64,000 nucleotides of DNA, from NCBI RefSeq assembly GCF_025200715.1, contig NZ_CP104143.1:2046001-2110000 (forward strand), given 5' to 3'. The position numbers were made by a program, and so were the translations under genes. Of the stretch, positions 26,824-39,204 are shown in pieces (position 1 is the first letter of the stretch; every line of letters begins with the position of its first letter). This stretch comes from Rhizobium sullae (GTDB lineage Bacteria > Pseudomonadota > Alphaproteobacteria > Rhizobiales > Rhizobiaceae). The notes beneath the pieces are model-generated. The model was not told the DNA's origin. It saw only the letters and a program-made list of their open reading frames with translations, and made no database searches.

Positions 26824-28503
26824 TCAGACCTTTGTGATGAACGCGGTTACGATCGGCTTCTTGCCCCAGGTCTGGTTTGCCGCGGCACGGACTGCGCGGC
26901 GCACCGCTTCCTGCATCATGTCGAGGTCCTTGCGGCGGGCACGCGGGATGCTTTCTATGGCGCCGACGACAGCGTCGAAGAGTGTGTCTTCCATTTCGTC
27001 GCCCTCGTCGTCGTAGTCCGGCAGGCCGATCGCGACGAGATCAGGATCGCCAACGATGTCGTAGCGGCTGTCGATCACGACGTTGACCGCGACGTGGCCG
27101 ACATAGGAAAGCTTCTTGCGATCGCCGATGCCCATCTCATCGAAATCGCCGATCAGCGAGCCGTCCTTGTAGATACGCCCGTGCGGCGCCTCATCGATGA
27201 CTTCGACCGGACCGGGCGCAAGCCGCAGGATGTCGCCGTTGCGCACGCGCGGAACGATGCCGATGCCGGATTGTTCCGCCAGCTCCTTATGGGCCGACAG
27301 ATGTATCGCCTCGCCGTGCACGGGCACGACAATCTTCGGACGCGTCAGCTCGTACATTTTCTGCAGCTCGTTGCGGCGCGGATGGCCGGAGACGTGAACG
27401 AGGGCTTCGTTGTCGGTGATGACGTGCACGCCCTGCTCCGTCAGGCCGTTCTTGATATCCTGGATCGCCTTCTCGTTGCCGGGAATGGCGCGGGAGGAGA
27501 AGACGACGATATCGCCGGCGGCAAGCGCCACGTTGCGCATCTCGTCGCGCGACAGCTTGGCAAGCGCGGCGCGCGGCTCGCCCTGGCTGCCGGTCAGGAT
27601 GACCACAACCTTGTCGCGCGGAATGTAGCCGTATTCGTCCTCGGAGATGAAGGGCTTTACGCCTTCCATCAGGCCAACATCACGCGAAACGTCGACGACG
27701 CGCTTCAGCGAGCTTCCGAGCAGCAACACCTCACGGCCCGCGGCTTCGGCGGCCTCAGCAATAGTGCGGATACGGCCGACGTTCGACGAGAAGCTGGTGA
27801 TTGCCACCCGACCTTCGGCATTCTCGATGATCCTGCTCAGGCTTTCCGAAACGTCCCTTTCGGACGGCGAGACGCCGTCGCGCAGCGCGTTGGTGGAATC
27901 GCACATCAGTGCCAGCACGCCTTCGTCGCCGAGCTGGCGGAAGCGGGTCTCGTCGGTCAGCGGCCCGAGCGACGGTTCGTGATCGATCTTCCAGTCGCCG
28001 GTGTGGATCACATTGCCCAGCGGCGTGCGGATCATCAGCGACATCGGCTCTGGAATCGAGTGATTGACGGCCACGCCTTCGATGCTGAAGGGACCGGCAT
28101 TGATCGTATCGCCCGCCTTGAACATCGTCACGGGCACTTCGCCGATCGCATCCTTCTCGAAATTGCGCTTAGCCTCGAGCAGGCCCGCGGTGAAAGGCGA
28201 GCCGTAGACGGGAACATTCAGGCCCGGCCAGAGATCGGCCAACGCACCGTAGTGATCCTCATGCGCATGCGTGATGATGATCGCCTTGAGGTTCTTGCGC
28301 TCGGCGGCGAGAAAGCGAATGTCGGGCAGCACCAGATCGACGCCCGGGAGATCCGGACCGGGGAAGGTGACGCCGCAATCGACCATGATCCACTGGCGGT
28401 TTCCCGCCGGGCCGTAACCGTACAGCGCGAGATTCATGCCGATCTCGCCGACACCGCCCAAGGGCAGAAATACCAGTTCGTCCTGCTTAGCCATAAGCTC
28501 CAC
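26824..28503 (-). CDS. rnj: Ribonuclease J
   Basis: A 559-residue metallo-beta-lactamase/beta-CASP ribonuclease with endo- and 5'-3' exonuclease activity. The metal site THAHEDHYG lies at 78-86, further ligands are in VIHTGDWKIDHEP near 170, and the beta-CASP domain holds NVGRIRTIAEAA and the GSQGEPR motif. In S. meliloti RNase J matures rRNA. The GTG shown overlaps the birA stop (TAGTG), suggesting translational coupling. The ATG three codons on (MAKQDEL) is the alternative start. Confidence 0.92.
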   Translation of the reverse strand: MELMAKQDELVFLPLGGVGEIGMNLALYGYGPAGNRQWIMVDCGVTFPGPDLPGVDLVLPDIRFLAAERKNLKAIIITHAHEDHYGALADLWPGLNVPVYGSPFTAGLLEAKRNFEKDAIGEVPVTMFKAGDTINAGPFSIEGVAVNHSIPEPMSLMIRTPLGNVIHTGDWKIDHEPSLGPLTDETRFRQLGDEGVLALMCDSTNALRDGVSPSERDVSESLSRIIENAEGRVAITSFSSNVGRIRTIAEAAEAAGREVLLLGSSLKRVVDVSRDVGLMEGVKPFISEDEYGYIPRDKVVVILTGSQGEPRAALAKLSRDEMRNVALAAGDIVVFSSRAIPGNEKAIQDIKNGLTEQGVHVITDNEALVHVSGHPRRNELQKMYELTRPKIVVPVHGEAIHLSAHKELAEQSGIGIVPRVRNGDILRLAPGPVEVIDEAPHGRIYKDGSLIGDFDEMGIGDRKKLSYVGHVAVNVVIDSRYDIVGDPDLVAIGLPDYDDEGDEMEDTLFDAVVGAIESIPRARRKDLDMMQEAVRRAVRAAANQTWGKKPIVTAFITKV

Positions 28504-29270
28504 TATCCAAAAAATACATCCCCGGCGGCAATCCGCATCATATTGCCCGCGCCGGTTTCGAGCATCAACACGCCATTATCATCAATCCCGGCGAATTGTC
28601 CGGAAATCGAGCGGTCCGGCAGGTTGACCGTGATCTTTTCGCCGATGCCGCAGGCCACATCTCGCCAGCGGGCGGCGATCTCGCGAACGCCGCGCCCCTC
28701 GTTCCAGATATCGAGCACCTCGGCCATCGAAGCGAAGAGATGGGCGAAAAGTTCCTCGGGGGCGGCGGTACTTCCCTCTTGGCGCAGGCAAGTCACCGGG
28801 TAGAGCGAATTGTCGGGCATGACCGAAACGTTGATGCCGATGCCGATCACCAGCGCATAGCGCCCATCCGCAAGCTTTTCACCTTCGACGAGGATCCCGC
28901 AGGTCTTCCTGCGCCCGATCAGGATATCATTCGGCCATTTCACCTCAAGCGGTGCAGCGCCGGGCGGCAGAACCATGCGGATCGCTCGATGCACGGCAAC
29001 GGCGATCGCCAGCGGGAGCGACGAAAGACGCTCCATCGGCGCCGGATCGATCAAGAGAAGGGAGGCGTAAAGATTGCCGCGTTCCGAAGCCCAGGTGCGG
29101 CCGCGGCGGCCACGGCCGCTCGTCTGCTTCTGCGCGGTCACCCACAGGAAACCGCCGTCCCCTGCCCTGGCGCGGGCAAGGCATTCGCTGTTGGTGGATG
29201 ATGTCTCCGACAGCGCCTCGTGCCGGAAATCGCCGAGCGATATCCGGCGCCGCGCGGGAGACATCATCAA
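28503..29270 (-). CDS. birA: Biotin--[acetyl-CoA-carboxylase] ligase
   Basis: A 255-residue ligase that attaches biotin to the carboxyl carrier protein. The biotinyl-AMP loop GRGRRGRTW (about 51-59) and the catalytic lysine in [10 protein letters not shown] (about 109-118) are present, and a short C-terminal domain follows. There is no N-terminal DNA-binding domain, so it should not be a repressor like E. coli BirA. The start overlaps the nuoN stop by four bases and the end overlaps the rnj start. Confidence 0.92.
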   Translation of the reverse strand: MMMSPARRRISLGDFRHEALSETSSTNSECLARARAGDGGFLWVTAQKQTSGRGRRGRTWASERGNLYASLLLIDPAPMERLSSLPLAIAVAVHRAIRMVLPPGAAPLEVKWPNDILIGRRKTCGILVEGEKLADGRYALVIGIGINVSVMPDNSLYPVTCLRQEGSTAAPEELFAHLFASMAEVLDIWNEGRGVREIAARWRDVACGIGEKITVNLPDRSISGQFAGIDDNGVLMLETGAGNMMRIAAGDVFFG

Positions 29271-30712
29271 AAGAGCGTCGCAGCCGCGAGTTCGGCCGCC
29301 CCGCCGATCGGCCCGCCGATGACGACATAGGCAAGAACGAACAGCCCGGAAAGGCCGAAGACGAGGCGAAGCGGACCGGAAACGCGGGCAAACTCATCCG
29401 TCGCCTCATCGAACCACATCAGCTTGATGACACGCAGATAATAGTAGGCGCCGACGACCGATGCGAGAACGCCGATGATGGCGAGGGCATAGAGCTTGGC
29501 TTCGATGGCGGCGACGAAGACGAAATACTTCGCGAAGAAGCCTGCAAGCGGCGGAATGCCGGCGAGCGAGAACATCAGGATCGTCAGCACCGTCGCCATG
29601 AAGGGGTTCGTGCTGGAAAGACCTGCCAGATCGTCGACGGCTTCGACGATCGTGCCGTCCTTGCGGCGCATCGACATGATGATCGCAAACGAGCCGAGCG
29701 TCATGACCATGTAGATGACCATGTAAAGCATGACGCCAGTCACACCCGTCTGGTTGCCGGCGGCAAGGCCGACGAGCGCGTAGCCCATGTGACCGATCGA
29801 GGAATAGGCCATCAGCCGCTTGATGTTCCGCTGACCGATGGCGGCGAAGGCGCCGAGCAGCATCGAAGCGATCGAGATGAAGACCACGACCTGCTGCCAG
29901 TCGGCAGCGACCGGCTGGAAGGCAGTGATGACGATACGCGTCATCATGGCCATGGCGGCAACCTTCGGCGCGCTAGCCAGAAAGGCGGTGACCGGGGTCG
30001 GCGCACCTTCGTAGACGTCCGGCGTCCACATGTGGAAGGGAACGGCCGAGATCTTGAAGGCGATGCCTGCGAGGATGAAGACCAGACCGAAGACCAGGCC
30101 GAGCGAGCGGGCGCCTTCAGCGGACAGCGCCTGGGCGATATCGGCGAAATGCGTGTGGCCGGTGAAGCCGTAGACCAGCGACATGCCGTAGAGCAGCAAG
30201 CCCGAGGAAAGCGCGCCTAGAACGAAGTACTTGAGACCCGCTTCCGTGGACTTCAGGTTTTCCCGGTTGATCGCCGCCACGACGTAGATCGCCAGCGACT
30301 GCAACTCGAGGCCGAGATAGAGGGCGATCAGGTCGTTTGCCGAGATCATCAGCATGATGCCGAGCGTGCAGAGCACGAGCAGGACCGGGAACTCGAACTT
30401 GTCGAGCTGGTTTTCCCTGGCAAGGCCGATCGACATGAAGAGCGCCGCGAAGGAGCCGACGAGCGCGGTGATCTTCATGAAGCGGGAGAAGCCGTCTGCC
30501 TGGTAGACGTCGCCATAAGCAAGGCCATCGCCGGGCACGAAGATCAGCCACAGCGCCGAAGCCGCAAACAGGATCAGCGCTAGAACGCTCACCATGCGGC
30601 CCGACCGCTCGCCCGCAAAGACGCCGATCATGAGCAGGACAAGGGCGCCGACCGCGAGGATGATCTCCGGCGCGGAAAGATACAGGCTTGCGAGAATGGT
30701 TTCAGCAGTCAT
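29267..30712 (-). CDS. nuoN: NADH-quinone oxidoreductase subunit N
   Basis: A 481-residue antiporter-like membrane subunit of complex I with about fourteen helices. The lysine in [16 protein letters not shown] and the [18 protein letters not shown] loop near 220-240 are part of the proton channel. Last gene of the nuo series; it overlaps birA by four bases. Confidence 0.96.
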   Translation of the reverse strand: MTAETILASLYLSAPEIILAVGALVLLMIGVFAGERSGRMVSVLALILFAASALWLIFVPGDGLAYGDVYQADGFSRFMKITALVGSFAALFMSIGLARENQLDKFEFPVLLVLCTLGIMLMISANDLIALYLGLELQSLAIYVVAAINRENLKSTEAGLKYFVLGALSSGLLLYGMSLVYGFTGHTHFADIAQALSAEGARSLGLVFGLVFILAGIAFKISAVPFHMWTPDVYEGAPTPVTAFLASAPKVAAMAMMTRIVITAFQPVAADWQQVVVFISIASMLLGAFAAIGQRNIKRLMAYSSIGHMGYALVGLAAGNQTGVTGVMLYMVIYMVMTLGSFAIIMSMRRKDGTIVEAVDDLAGLSSTNPFMATVLTILMFSLAGIPPLAGFFAKYFVFVAAIEAKLYALAIIGVLASVVGAYYYLRVIKLMWFDEATDEFARVSGPLRLVFGLSGLFVLAYVVIGGPIGGAAELAAATLF

Positions 30713-30730
30713 GTGCAAAAAGTCCCGTCA

Positions 30731-32242
30731 TCATTTCATCGACAGCGCAACGTCGTGCGCGGCGTTTACAGCGGCCGTATAGTTGTTCACCAGCAGGTCC
30801 ACGGAAGCGGCGGTCGCATCGAAGACCGGGGCTGGATAGACGCCGAAGAAGATCGTCAGCGCCACCAGCGGATAGAGGATCATCTGCTCACGCGGCGAAA
30901 GATCGAGAAGCGCCTTCAGCTTTTCCTTCTCCAGCGCGCCGAAGATCACGCGGCGATAGAGCCAGAGAGCGTAGGCCGCCGATAGGATCACGCCGGTTGC
31001 AGCGAAGAGCGCTACCCACGTATTGACGCGGAAGACGCCGATCAGCGTCAGGAATTCGCCGATGAAGCCCGAGGTGCCCGGAAGGCCGACATTCGCCATG
31101 GTGAAGACCATGAGGGCCACGGCATATTTCGGCATGTTGTTGACCAGCCCGCCATAGGCCACGATCTCGCGGGTATGGGTGCGGTCATAGATGACGCCGA
31201 CGCAGAGGAAGAGCGCGCCGGAGACGATGCCGTGCGACAGCATCTGGAAGATGGAGCCTTGCACGCCCTGCATGTTCGCCGCGAAGACGCCCATGGTGAC
31301 GTAGCCCATGTGGGCCACCGAGGAATAGGCGATCAGCTTCTTGATATCGTCCTGCATCATCGCGACGAGCGAGGTATAGATGATGGCAATGACCGACAGG
31401 GCGAAGACCAGCGGCGCAAAGAAATCGGACGCGACCGGGAACATGCCGAGCGAGAAACGGATGAGCCCGTAGCCGCCGAGCTTCAGCAGCACGCCTGCCA
31501 GGATGACGGAACCAGCCGTCGGCGCCTGGACGTGCGCATCCGGCAGCCAGGTGTGAACCGGCCACATCGGCATCTTGACGGCAAAGGAGGCGAAGAAGGC
31601 AAGCCACAGCCAGGTCTGCATGGCCGGCGGGAACTTATAGGCGAGCAGCGCGGAAATATCCGTCGTGCCGGCCTGCCAGTACATCGCCATGATCGCGAGC
31701 AGCATCAGCACGGAGCCGAGCAGCGTATAGAGGAAGAACTTGTAGCTCGCGTAAACGCGGTCCTTGCCACCCCAGACGCCGATGATGAGGAACATCGGAA
31801 TGAGGCCGGCTTCGAAGAAGACGTAGAAAAGCACGATATCAAGCGATACGAAGACGCCGACCATCATCACTTCAAGGATGAGGAAGGCGATCATGTATTC
31901 CTTCAGGCGCTTCTCGATGGAGAGCCAGCTCGCCAGAATGCAGAAGGGCATGAGGACCGTCGTTAGGATGACGAACAGCATCGAGATGCCGTCGACTCCT
32001 ACGTGATAGCCGATGCCGGTGCCGAGCCAACCGTGCTTCTCGATCATCTGGAAGCCCGGATTCGCATTGTCGAAGCCGATCCAGATGAACAGCGAAACGA
32101 TGAACGTGACGATGGTCGTGACCAACGAGATGTTGAGCACGTTGCGCCGGCCGCTCGGGCCGTTTTCGTTCATCAGCAGCAGAAGCACCACGCCGACGAG
32201 CGGCAGGAAGGTGACCGTTGAAAGAATGGGCCAATCGGTCAT
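30731..32242 (-). CDS. nuoM: NADH-quinone oxidoreductase subunit M
   Basis: A 503-residue antiporter-like proton-pumping subunit with about fourteen helices. [16 protein letters not shown] near 170 and [21 protein letters not shown] near 230-250 carry the channel lysine and histidine. The start codon overlaps the nuoL stop by one base. Confidence 0.96.
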   Translation of the reverse strand: MTDWPILSTVTFLPLVGVVLLLLMNENGPSGRRNVLNISLVTTIVTFIVSLFIWIGFDNANPGFQMIEKHGWLGTGIGYHVGVDGISMLFVILTTVLMPFCILASWLSIEKRLKEYMIAFLILEVMMVGVFVSLDIVLFYVFFEAGLIPMFLIIGVWGGKDRVYASYKFFLYTLLGSVLMLLAIMAMYWQAGTTDISALLAYKFPPAMQTWLWLAFFASFAVKMPMWPVHTWLPDAHVQAPTAGSVILAGVLLKLGGYGLIRFSLGMFPVASDFFAPLVFALSVIAIIYTSLVAMMQDDIKKLIAYSSVAHMGYVTMGVFAANMQGVQGSIFQMLSHGIVSGALFLCVGVIYDRTHTREIVAYGGLVNNMPKYAVALMVFTMANVGLPGTSGFIGEFLTLIGVFRVNTWVALFAATGVILSAAYALWLYRRVIFGALEKEKLKALLDLSPREQMILYPLVALTIFFGVYPAPVFDATAASVDLLVNNYTAAVNAAHDVALSMK

Positions 32243-34242
32243 CAGAAGGAACTCCCGAGCATCATCCAGGTAACGAGTGCGGCAATGCCGATCAGCATCG
32301 CGAAGGCATAGTGATAGAGGTAACCGGTCTGCAGGCGGACGACGCGATTGGTGACGTCGACGACGCGGGCGGCAACGCCGTTCGGGCCGTAAGCGTCGAT
32401 GACGCCGATATCACCCTTCTTCCACAGGAAGCGGCCGAGCGCCTTGGCGGAACGGACGAAGAGGAAATCGTAGAGCTCGTCGAAGTACCACTTGTTGAGC
32501 AGGAATTGATAGAGCACGCGGTGCTGCTGCGCCAGAACACGGGGCGTCGAGGGCGACTGGATATACAAGTACCAGGCCGTGACGAAGCCGAGGAGCATCG
32601 CGATGAAGGGGCTGAGCGCCACCCAGGCCGGAACGTGGTGGAATTCTTCCAGCAATTCATTCTCGGCACCGGTGAAGAGCGCGCCCTTCCAGAACTCCGC
32701 ATAGTCGTGGCCGTAGAAGTAGCCTTCGAACACGACACCCGAGAGAACCGCGCCAATCGCCAGAAGGTAGAGCGGCACGAGCATGACCTGCGGCGATTCG
32801 TGGACGTGGTGCATCACCTCGTGGGAAGCACGCGGGGTGCCGAAGAAAGTGAGGAACGCCAGGCGCCAGGAATAGAAGCTCGTGAACAGAGCCGCGATCA
32901 CCAGCAGCGTGAAGGCAAAGCCTGCGACCGGCGAATGCGAGGCGTAGGTCGCTTCAATGATCACGTCCTTCGAGAAGAAGCCCGCGAAGCCGATCGGGGT
33001 AAACGGAATGCCAACGCCGGTGAGCGCCAGCGTGCCTATCGTCATCATCCAGAAGGTGACCGGGATGTGGGTGCGAAGGCCGCCCATGTAGCGCATGTCC
33101 TGCTCGCCATCGACGGCATGGATTACCGAGCCGGCGCCGAGGAAGAGCAACGCCTTGAAGAAGGCGTGCGTGAAGAGGTGGAAGATCGCCGCGCCGTAGG
33201 CCCCTACTCCCAGGGCCACGAACATGTAGCCGAGCTGCGAGCAGGTCGAATAGGCGATGACGCGCTTGATGTCGTTCTGCACGAGACCGACGGTCGCCGC
33301 GAAGAAGGCGGTTATCGCACCGATGGAGGTGACGAAGACCAGCGCATCGGGCGACAGTTCGAAGAGCGGTGACATGCGGGCGACGAGGAAGACGCCGGCG
33401 GTGACCATGGTTGCGGCATGGATGAGCGCCGAAACCGGGGTCGGGCCTTCCATGGCGTCTGGCAGCCAGGTGTGCAGCAGGAACTGCGCCGACTTGCCCA
33501 TCGCGCCCATGAAGAGCAGCAGGCAAATGCCGGTCAGCGCATGCGCCTTGTCGAGCTGCATGCCGAAGAGGTTGAGGACGACATCGCCCGCCGCTTCGGC
33601 GCCTTCTTGCGGCGCGAAGCTCGAGGCATTGGCGAAAATCGTGTCGAGGTTGATCGAACCGAAGAGAACGAAAATACCCGCAATACCAAGCACGAAGCCG
33701 AAGTCGCCGACGCGGTTGACGACGAAGGCCTTGATGGCGGCCGCGTTTGCCGACGGCTTCTTGTACCAGAAACCGATGAGCAGATACGAGGCCAGACCCA
33801 CGCCTTCCCAGCCGAAGAACATCTGGGCGAGGTTATCGGAGGTCACCAGCATCAGCATGGCGAAAGTGAAAAGCGAGAGATAGGCGAAGAAGCGCGGGCG
33901 ATGCGGATCATGATGCATGTATCCGATCGAGTAGACGTGCACCAGCGTCGAGACCGTATTGACGACGATCAGCATGACGGAGGTGAGCGTGTCGACACGC
34001 AGCGACCAGGAAGCATCGATGCCACCGGACTGGATCCAGCGCAGAACCTCGACCTTGATCGGTCCGCCTTCGAGATGGCCCATGCCGACGGTGACGAAGA
34101 CGTACCAGGACAGGACGGCAGCGACGATCATCAGACCGCAGGTGACGTATTCCGATGCCTTGGCGCCGATCGCACGACCGAAGAGGCCGGCTATGATCGC
34201 GCCGATCAAGGGAAGAAAGACGATAGCCTTATAGAGGAACAT
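32242..34242 (-). CDS. nuoL: NADH-quinone oxidoreductase subunit L
   Basis: A 666-residue subunit, the most distal proton pump of complex I, with about sixteen helices and the long lateral helix at the C-terminus. [20 protein letters not shown] near 250-270 is the conserved antiporter loop. Seven bases separate it from nuoK. Confidence 0.96.
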   Translation of the reverse strand: MFLYKAIVFLPLIGAIIAGLFGRAIGAKASEYVTCGLMIVAAVLSWYVFVTVGMGHLEGGPIKVEVLRWIQSGGIDASWSLRVDTLTSVMLIVVNTVSTLVHVYSIGYMHHDPHRPRFFAYLSLFTFAMLMLVTSDNLAQMFFGWEGVGLASYLLIGFWYKKPSANAAAIKAFVVNRVGDFGFVLGIAGIFVLFGSINLDTIFANASSFAPQEGAEAAGDVVLNLFGMQLDKAHALTGICLLLFMGAMGKSAQFLLHTWLPDAMEGPTPVSALIHAATMVTAGVFLVARMSPLFELSPDALVFVTSIGAITAFFAATVGLVQNDIKRVIAYSTCSQLGYMFVALGVGAYGAAIFHLFTHAFFKALLFLGAGSVIHAVDGEQDMRYMGGLRTHIPVTFWMMTIGTLALTGVGIPFTPIGFAGFFSKDVIIEATYASHSPVAGFAFTLLVIAALFTSFYSWRLAFLTFFGTPRASHEVMHHVHESPQVMLVPLYLLAIGAVLSGVVFEGYFYGHDYAEFWKGALFTGAENELLEEFHHVPAWVALSPFIAMLLGFVTAWYLYIQSPSTPRVLAQQHRVLYQFLLNKWYFDELYDFLFVRSAKALGRFLWKKGDIGVIDAYGPNGVAARVVDVTNRVVRLQTGYLYHYAFAMLIGIAALVTWMMLGSSF

Positions 34243-34249
34243 GAGCCGC

Positions 34250-34558
34250 TCAGCCCTTCATCATATTGACGTCTTCGACCGCGATCGAGCCGCGGTTGCG
34301 GTAGAAGACAACAAGAATTGCAAGACCGATCGCCGCTTCAGCCGCAGCAACCGTCAGAATGAATAATGCGAAAACCTGGCCGACGATATCGTTCAGGAAC
34401 GACGAGAAAGCGACCATGTTGATGTTGACCGAAAGCAGGATAAGTTCGACCGACATCAGTATGATGATGACGTTCTTTCGATTGAGGAAGATGCCGAAAA
34501 TGCCAATCGTGAAGAGGATGGCACTGACCGTCAGGTAGTGGGAAAGACCGATGACCAT
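34250..34558 (-). CDS. nuoK: NADH-quinone oxidoreductase subunit K
   Basis: A 102-residue, three-helix membrane subunit. The channel glutamates lie in helix 2 ([11 protein letters not shown]) and helix 3 ([11 protein letters not shown]). Length is exactly that of the family. It is separated from nuoJ by 24 bases. Confidence 0.96.
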   Translation of the reverse strand: MVIGLSHYLTVSAILFTIGIFGIFLNRKNVIIILMSVELILLSVNINMVAFSSFLNDIVGQVFALFILTVAAAEAAIGLAILVVFYRNRGSIAVEDVNMMKG

Positions 34559-34582
34559 GTTCTTTGTTCCTTATCCCTGCCT

Positions 34583-35197
34583 TTAGAGGCCCTGCCCCGG
34601 CTTGACCGTGACCACCTCGACGGCGGTCGCAGGCGTGCGGGCAACCTGCCTCGGAATATTCTGCCGCTTGATGTTGGTGCGGTGCCTCAGCGTCAGCACG
34701 ATCGCACCGATCATGGCGACGAGAAGGATCAGGCCGGCGATTTGGAAGAAGTAGATGTAATTCGTATAGAGCACGTCGCCGAGAGCGGCGGTATTGGTGC
34801 GCTCGGTGATGGCCGGGATCGGCATCGCGACAGTCTTTGCCACTTCCGGAGAGATCACGCTGCCGCCAACGACGACGATGAGTTCGGCCGCAAGAACCAG
34901 ACCGATCAGGCCGCCGATCGGGGCGTATTCCAGAACGCCCGCGCGTAGCTCCGTGAAGTCGATGTCGAGCATCATGACCACGAAGAGGAAGAGGACCGCG
35001 ACCGCGCCGACATAGACAACGAGCAGGATCATCGCCAGGAACTCGGCGCCGAGCAGCAGGAAGAGGCCCGCGGCATTGAAGAAGGTCACGATGAGGAAGA
35101 GAACCGAATGAACCGGATTCTTCGCCGAGATGACCATGAACGCCGACGCTACCGCGACAAAGGCGAAAAGATAGAAAAATAGAGCCTGCAGACCCAT
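34583..35197 (-). CDS. nuoJ: NADH-quinone oxidoreductase subunit J
   Basis: A 204-residue, five-helix membrane subunit. The conserved VVYVGAVAVLFLFVVMMLD helix, which bears the pi-bulge of complex I, is at about 54-72. The frame is open 47 codons upstream, but the conserved start MGLQALFFYLF at 35197 follows a purine-rich AAAAAGG site. 141 non-coding bases separate it from nuoI. Confidence 0.95.
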   Translation of the reverse strand: MGLQALFFYLFAFVAVASAFMVISAKNPVHSVLFLIVTFFNAAGLFLLLGAEFLAMILLVVYVGAVAVLFLFVVMMLDIDFTELRAGVLEYAPIGGLIGLVLAAELIVVVGGSVISPEVAKTVAMPIPAITERTNTAALGDVLYTNYIYFFQIAGLILLVAMIGAIVLTLRHRTNIKRQNIPRQVARTPATAVEVVTVKPGQGL

Positions 35198-35338
35198 GTT
35201 GGTGCCTTTTTCATCTTCCCCCGGGCAGCCGGGAGGTTCCCTGCCCGATGAAGCTTCGCAAGACGTCAAGCCAGCAAAGCTCCGGTGCATGTTGACCGCG
35301 GGAGGCGAGTGCCCGCCGCGCGGCATTTCCAATTCCAA

Positions 35339-35830
35339 TCAGCGGTACGGCGCGTCGATCGCCATGTTGCGGGCGATTTCGCGTTCCCACCGGTCGCCAT
35401 TGTCCAGAAGCCGCTGCTTGTCAAAATAAAGCTCTTCGCGGGTTTCCGTGGCGAATTCGAAATTCGGGCCTTCGACGATCGCATCGACCGGGCATGCCTC
35501 CTGGCAGAAGCCGCAATAGATGCACTTCACCATATCGATGTCGTAGCGCACCGTGCGGCGGGTGCCGTCGTTGCGGCGGGGACCTGCTTCAATGGTGATC
35601 GCCTGAGCGGGACAGATCGCTTCGCAAAGCTTGCAGGCGATGCAGCGCTCTTCGCCGTTCGGGTAACGGCGCAGCGCATGTTCACCGCGGAAGCGCGGGC
35701 TGACCGGACCTTTTTCGAAAGGATAATTGATCGTCGCCTTCTGGCGGAAGAAATAACGCATCGACAAGACGAATGCGCCGACGAATTCCTTGAGGAACAG
35801 CGAGCTGACGGCGCTGGACAAGCTTGCCAT
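35339..35830 (-). CDS. nuoI: NADH-quinone oxidoreductase subunit I
   Basis: A 163-residue ferredoxin-like subunit with two 4Fe-4S clusters, [12 protein letters not shown] (about 62-73) and [12 protein letters not shown] (about 101-112), carrying electrons toward NuoB. The start [13 protein letters not shown] is the usual alphaproteobacterial one; an upstream ATG would add twelve residues. Confidence 0.96.
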   Translation of the reverse strand: MASLSSAVSSLFLKEFVGAFVLSMRYFFRQKATINYPFEKGPVSPRFRGEHALRRYPNGEERCIACKLCEAICPAQAITIEAGPRRNDGTRRTVRYDIDMVKCIYCGFCQEACPVDAIVEGPNFEFATETREELYFDKQRLLDNGDRWEREIARNMAIDAPYR

Positions 35831-35870
35831 CTTCAACCTCCAAATTTGCTGGAAACGAGAGCGCACGTCA

Positions 35871-36914
35871 TCATGCCCATCCCATCAGTTTCAGCACGAA
35901 TGCAACGATGACGACCATAGCGAGCGATAGCGGAAGGAAGACCTTCCAGCCGAGGCGCATCAGTTGGTCGTAGCGGTAGCGCGGCACGAAGGCTTTGACC
36001 ATCGCGAACATGAAGAACACCAGGCAGGCCTTCAGCGTGAACCAGATGATGCCCGGCACCCAATTCAGGAACCAAACGTCAACCGGGGGCAGCCAGCCGC
36101 CGAGGAAGAGGATCGTCGTCAGCGCGCACATCAGGCAGACGGCCGCATATTCGCCGAGCATGAACATCATGTACGGCGAGGAGCCGTATTCGACCATGAA
36201 GCCGGCGACCAGTTCCGATTCCGCTTCCGGAAGATCGAAGGGCGGACGGTTTGTTTCGGCAAGGGCGGAAACAAAGAAGATGATGAACACCGGGAACAGC
36301 GCCAGCCAGTGCCAGTCGAGGAAGGACGCCGGCAGGCCGAGCATCGTTCCAAGGCCGTCATGCTGCGCATTGACGATGTCGGTCAGGTTCAGCGAGCCGA
36401 CGCAAAGCAGGACGGTGACGATGACGAAGCCGATCGAGACTTCGTAGGAAACCATCTGCGCAGCAGAACGGAGCGCACCGAGGAACGGATACTTCGAGTT
36501 CGAAGCCCAGCCGCCCATGATGATACCGTAGACCTCAAGCGAGGCGATCGCGAAAATATAGAGGATGCCGACATTGATGTCGGCAATCACCCAGCCGTCC
36601 GCGAGCGGCACGACCGCCCAAGTGGACAGTGCCAGAAGCACGGCGACGAGCGGCGCAAGTAGGAAGACGACCTTGTTTGCGCCCGCCGGAATGACGGGCT
36701 CCTTGAAGACGAACTTCAGAAGGTCGGCGAAGGATTGGAACAGGCCGAAAGGGCCGACGACGTTCGGGCCGCGGCGAAGCTGCACCGCCGCCCAAATCTT
36801 GCGGTCGGCAAGGAGCACGTAGGCGATGAAGACCAAAAGGCAGACCAGCAGGAGAAGCGACTGGCCGACCATGATGATCCCCGGCCAGACATATGTGGAA
36901 AAGAAAGAGTCCAT
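35871..36914 (-). CDS. nuoH: NADH-quinone oxidoreductase subunit H
   Basis: A 347-residue membrane subunit with eight to nine helices that forms the quinone-binding chamber with NuoB and Nuo[19 protein letters not shown] near 41-58 and [19 protein letters not shown] near 217-235 are the conserved loops. The ATG at 36914 is chosen because the conserved start follows; nuoG ends 11 bases upstream. Confidence 0.96.
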   Translation of the reverse strand: MDSFFSTYVWPGIIMVGQSLLLLVCLLVFIAYVLLADRKIWAAVQLRRGPNVVGPFGLFQSFADLLKFVFKEPVIPAGANKVVFLLAPLVAVLLALSTWAVVPLADGWVIADINVGILYIFAIASLEVYGIIMGGWASNSKYPFLGALRSAAQMVSYEVSIGFVIVTVLLCVGSLNLTDIVNAQHDGLGTMLGLPASFLDWHWLALFPVFIIFFVSALAETNRPPFDLPEAESELVAGFMVEYGSSPYMMFMLGEYAAVCLMCALTTILFLGGWLPPVDVWFLNWVPGIIWFTLKACLVFFMFAMVKAFVPRYRYDQLMRLGWKVFLPLSLAMVVIVAFVLKLMGWA

Positions 36915-36925
36915 CGTCCCTGCCC

Positions 36926-39007
36926 TTACTCTGCCGCGACTTTGAAGTTGTTGCGGGCCAATGCCGAGCATTCGGCCATGACAGCCGAGGCGCGTGCGAT
37001 CGGGTTCGTCAAATAGAAGTCTTTGACCGGTGACGCAAACCCGGATTTGTTCATCTTCCCGGCTTTTTTGGCCAGTGCGGCAATTTTGGCGCTGTCGCTT
37101 TCGGCAATCTCATCGATGGCGGCGAAATGCGGGAACGCGGCGTAGAGTTTCGAGCGCAGTTCGGCAAGCGAATCAAAGGGAAGCTTCTTGCCGAGGACGT
37201 CGGAAAGCGCACGCAGGATCGCCCAGTCTTCGCGGGCATCGCCCGGTGCGAAACCGGCGCGGCCGCCCATCTGGACGCGGCCTTCGGTATTGACCCAGAT
37301 GCCCGACTTTTCGGTATAGGCGGCAGCCGGCAGGATGACATCGGCATAGTGCGCACCGTTGTCGCCGTGCGAGCCGATATAGACCGTGAGCTTGGCCTTC
37401 TTGGCGGAGAGGTCGAGTTCGTCGGCGCCGAGCAGGAAGAGCACGTCCATCGAGCCCAGCATCTCGGCCGCGTTGACGCCCTTGGTGCCTGGCACGAAAC
37501 CGAGGTCGAGGCCGCCGACACGCGATGCGGCCGTATGCAGGACGGCAAAACCGTTCCAGCCTTCGACGACCGCGCCTACATTGACGGCGAGCTTTGCAGC
37601 ACTTGCCAGAACGCCTGCGCCATCCGTGCGCGAAAGCGCGCCCTGGCCGATGATGATCAGCGGCTTCTTGGCATCGGTCAGGACCTTGGCGAAGGCATGG
37701 TTGCCATCCACCAGATCCTTCAGCGTATCCGGACCGGCGCCGAGATATTCGTAGTCATAACGCAGGTCGGCGCCTTCGCCGATCACGCCGATCGGGAAGC
37801 CGCCGCGGCGCCAGCGCTTGCGGATGCGGGCGTTGAGCACGGCTGCCTCGAAGCGCGGATTGGCGCCGATGATGAGCAGCGCGTCGGCCTGTTCGATGCC
37901 TTCGATCGTCGGGTTGAAAAGGTAGCTTGCGCGGCCGAGCGACGGATCAAGTGCCGTCCCATCCTGGCGGCAGTCGAGGTTCCCGGAACCCAGCGACTTC
38001 ATCAGCTCGGAGAGCGCATACATTTCCTCGACCGAAGCGAGGTCACCGGCAATCGCGCCGATCTTTTCGCCGGTCGTCTTGGAAACTGCGGTCTTGATGG
38101 CGCTGAAGGCTTCCGCCCAGGTCGCAGGCTGCAGACGGCCGCCCTTGCGGACATAAGGCCGGTCCAGGCGCTGCGTCTTCAGGCCGTCCCAAATGAAGCG
38201 GCTCTTGTCGGAGATCCACTCCTCGTTGATCGCCTCGTTGACACGCGGCAGGATGCGCATGACTTCGCGGCCGCGGGTATCGACGCGGATGGCGGAGCCG
38301 AGCGCGTCCATGACGTCGATCGATTCCGTCTTGTTCAATTCCCACGGACGAGCCGTGAAGGCGAAGGGCTTCGAGGTCAGCGCGCCGACCGGGCACAGGT
38401 CGACGACGTTGCCCTGCAGCTCGGAGGTCATCGCCTGCTCGAGATAGGTGGTAATTTCGGCGTCTTCGCCGCGGCCGATCAGGCCAAGCTCCGAAATGCC
38501 GGCGACTTCCGTCGTGAAGCGGACGCAGCGCGTGCAGTGGATGCAGCGGTTCATGACCGTCTTGACGAGCGGGCCGATATACTTGTCCTCGACGGCGCGC
38601 TTGTCTTCCTGGTAGCGCGAGGTGTCAATGCCGAAGGCCATCGCCTGGTCCTGCAGGTCGCATTCGCCACCTTGGTCGCAGATCGGGCAATCGAGCGGAT
38701 GGTTGATCAGAAGGAATTCCATCACGCCTTCGCGGGCCTTCTTGACCATCGGCGTGTTGGTGAAGACCTCAGGCAGTTCACCGTTCGGGCCACCGCGGAT
38801 ATCGCGCACGCCCATGGCGCAGGAGGCCTGCGGCTTCGGCGGGCCACCCTTCACTTCGACAAGGCACATGCGGCAATTGCCGGCGACCGACAGCCGCTCG
38901 TGGAAGCAGAAGCGCGGAACTTCAGCGCCGGCTTCCTCACACGCCTGAATGAGCGTGTAGTGATCCGGGACTTCGATCTCGTTGCCGTCAATCTTCAGTT
39001 TTGCCAT
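36926..39007 (-). CDS. nuoG: NADH-quinone oxidoreductase subunit G
   Basis: A 693-residue iron-sulfur subunit. N-terminal ferredoxin domain with the 2Fe-2S site [15 protein letters not shown] (about 34-48), the histidine-ligated cluster [17 protein letters not shown] near 103-119, and a 4Fe-4S site with [10 protein letters not shown] near 155. The large molybdopterin-oxidoreductase-like C-terminal domain has lost its cofactor, as in all NuoG. The start [13 protein letters not shown] is preferred over an ATG two codons upstream. Confidence 0.96.
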   Translation of the reverse strand: MAKLKIDGNEIEVPDHYTLIQACEEAGAEVPRFCFHERLSVAGNCRMCLVEVKGGPPKPQASCAMGVRDIRGGPNGELPEVFTNTPMVKKAREGVMEFLLINHPLDCPICDQGGECDLQDQAMAFGIDTSRYQEDKRAVEDKYIGPLVKTVMNRCIHCTRCVRFTTEVAGISELGLIGRGEDAEITTYLEQAMTSELQGNVVDLCPVGALTSKPFAFTARPWELNKTESIDVMDALGSAIRVDTRGREVMRILPRVNEAINEEWISDKSRFIWDGLKTQRLDRPYVRKGGRLQPATWAEAFSAIKTAVSKTTGEKIGAIAGDLASVEEMYALSELMKSLGSGNLDCRQDGTALDPSLGRASYLFNPTIEGIEQADALLIIGANPRFEAAVLNARIRKRWRRGGFPIGVIGEGADLRYDYEYLGAGPDTLKDLVDGNHAFAKVLTDAKKPLIIIGQGALSRTDGAGVLASAAKLAVNVGAVVEGWNGFAVLHTAASRVGGLDLGFVPGTKGVNAAEMLGSMDVLFLLGADELDLSAKKAKLTVYIGSHGDNGAHYADVILPAAAYTEKSGIWVNTEGRVQMGGRAGFAPGDAREDWAILRALSDVLGKKLPFDSLAELRSKLYAAFPHFAAIDEIAESDSAKIAALAKKAGKMNKSGFASPVKDFYLTNPIARASAVMAECSALARNNFKVAAE

Positions 39008-39204
39008 CGTCACTCAGTCCTGTTTCCTGTTCGCCGGATGGCGGCAAACAAACCTATCCTGCAACATTGCCGCTGCCATGCGGGGATTTTGTCCCCGCAA
39101 GCACCGGTGTCGCCCAAATTGTCTTTCCGGCTTGCAGCTCAAAGGCGCTTGCCCGTTTGCCGCTTCGCCATCTCCTTCCGCCTGCTTGGGTCAGCCGGAA
39201 AAAA

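Noticed and set aside
26542..28803. Rightward 753-codon frame
   Set aside because: Antisense to mce, rnj and the end of birA, all with intact motifs; long antisense frames are common at this G+C content.
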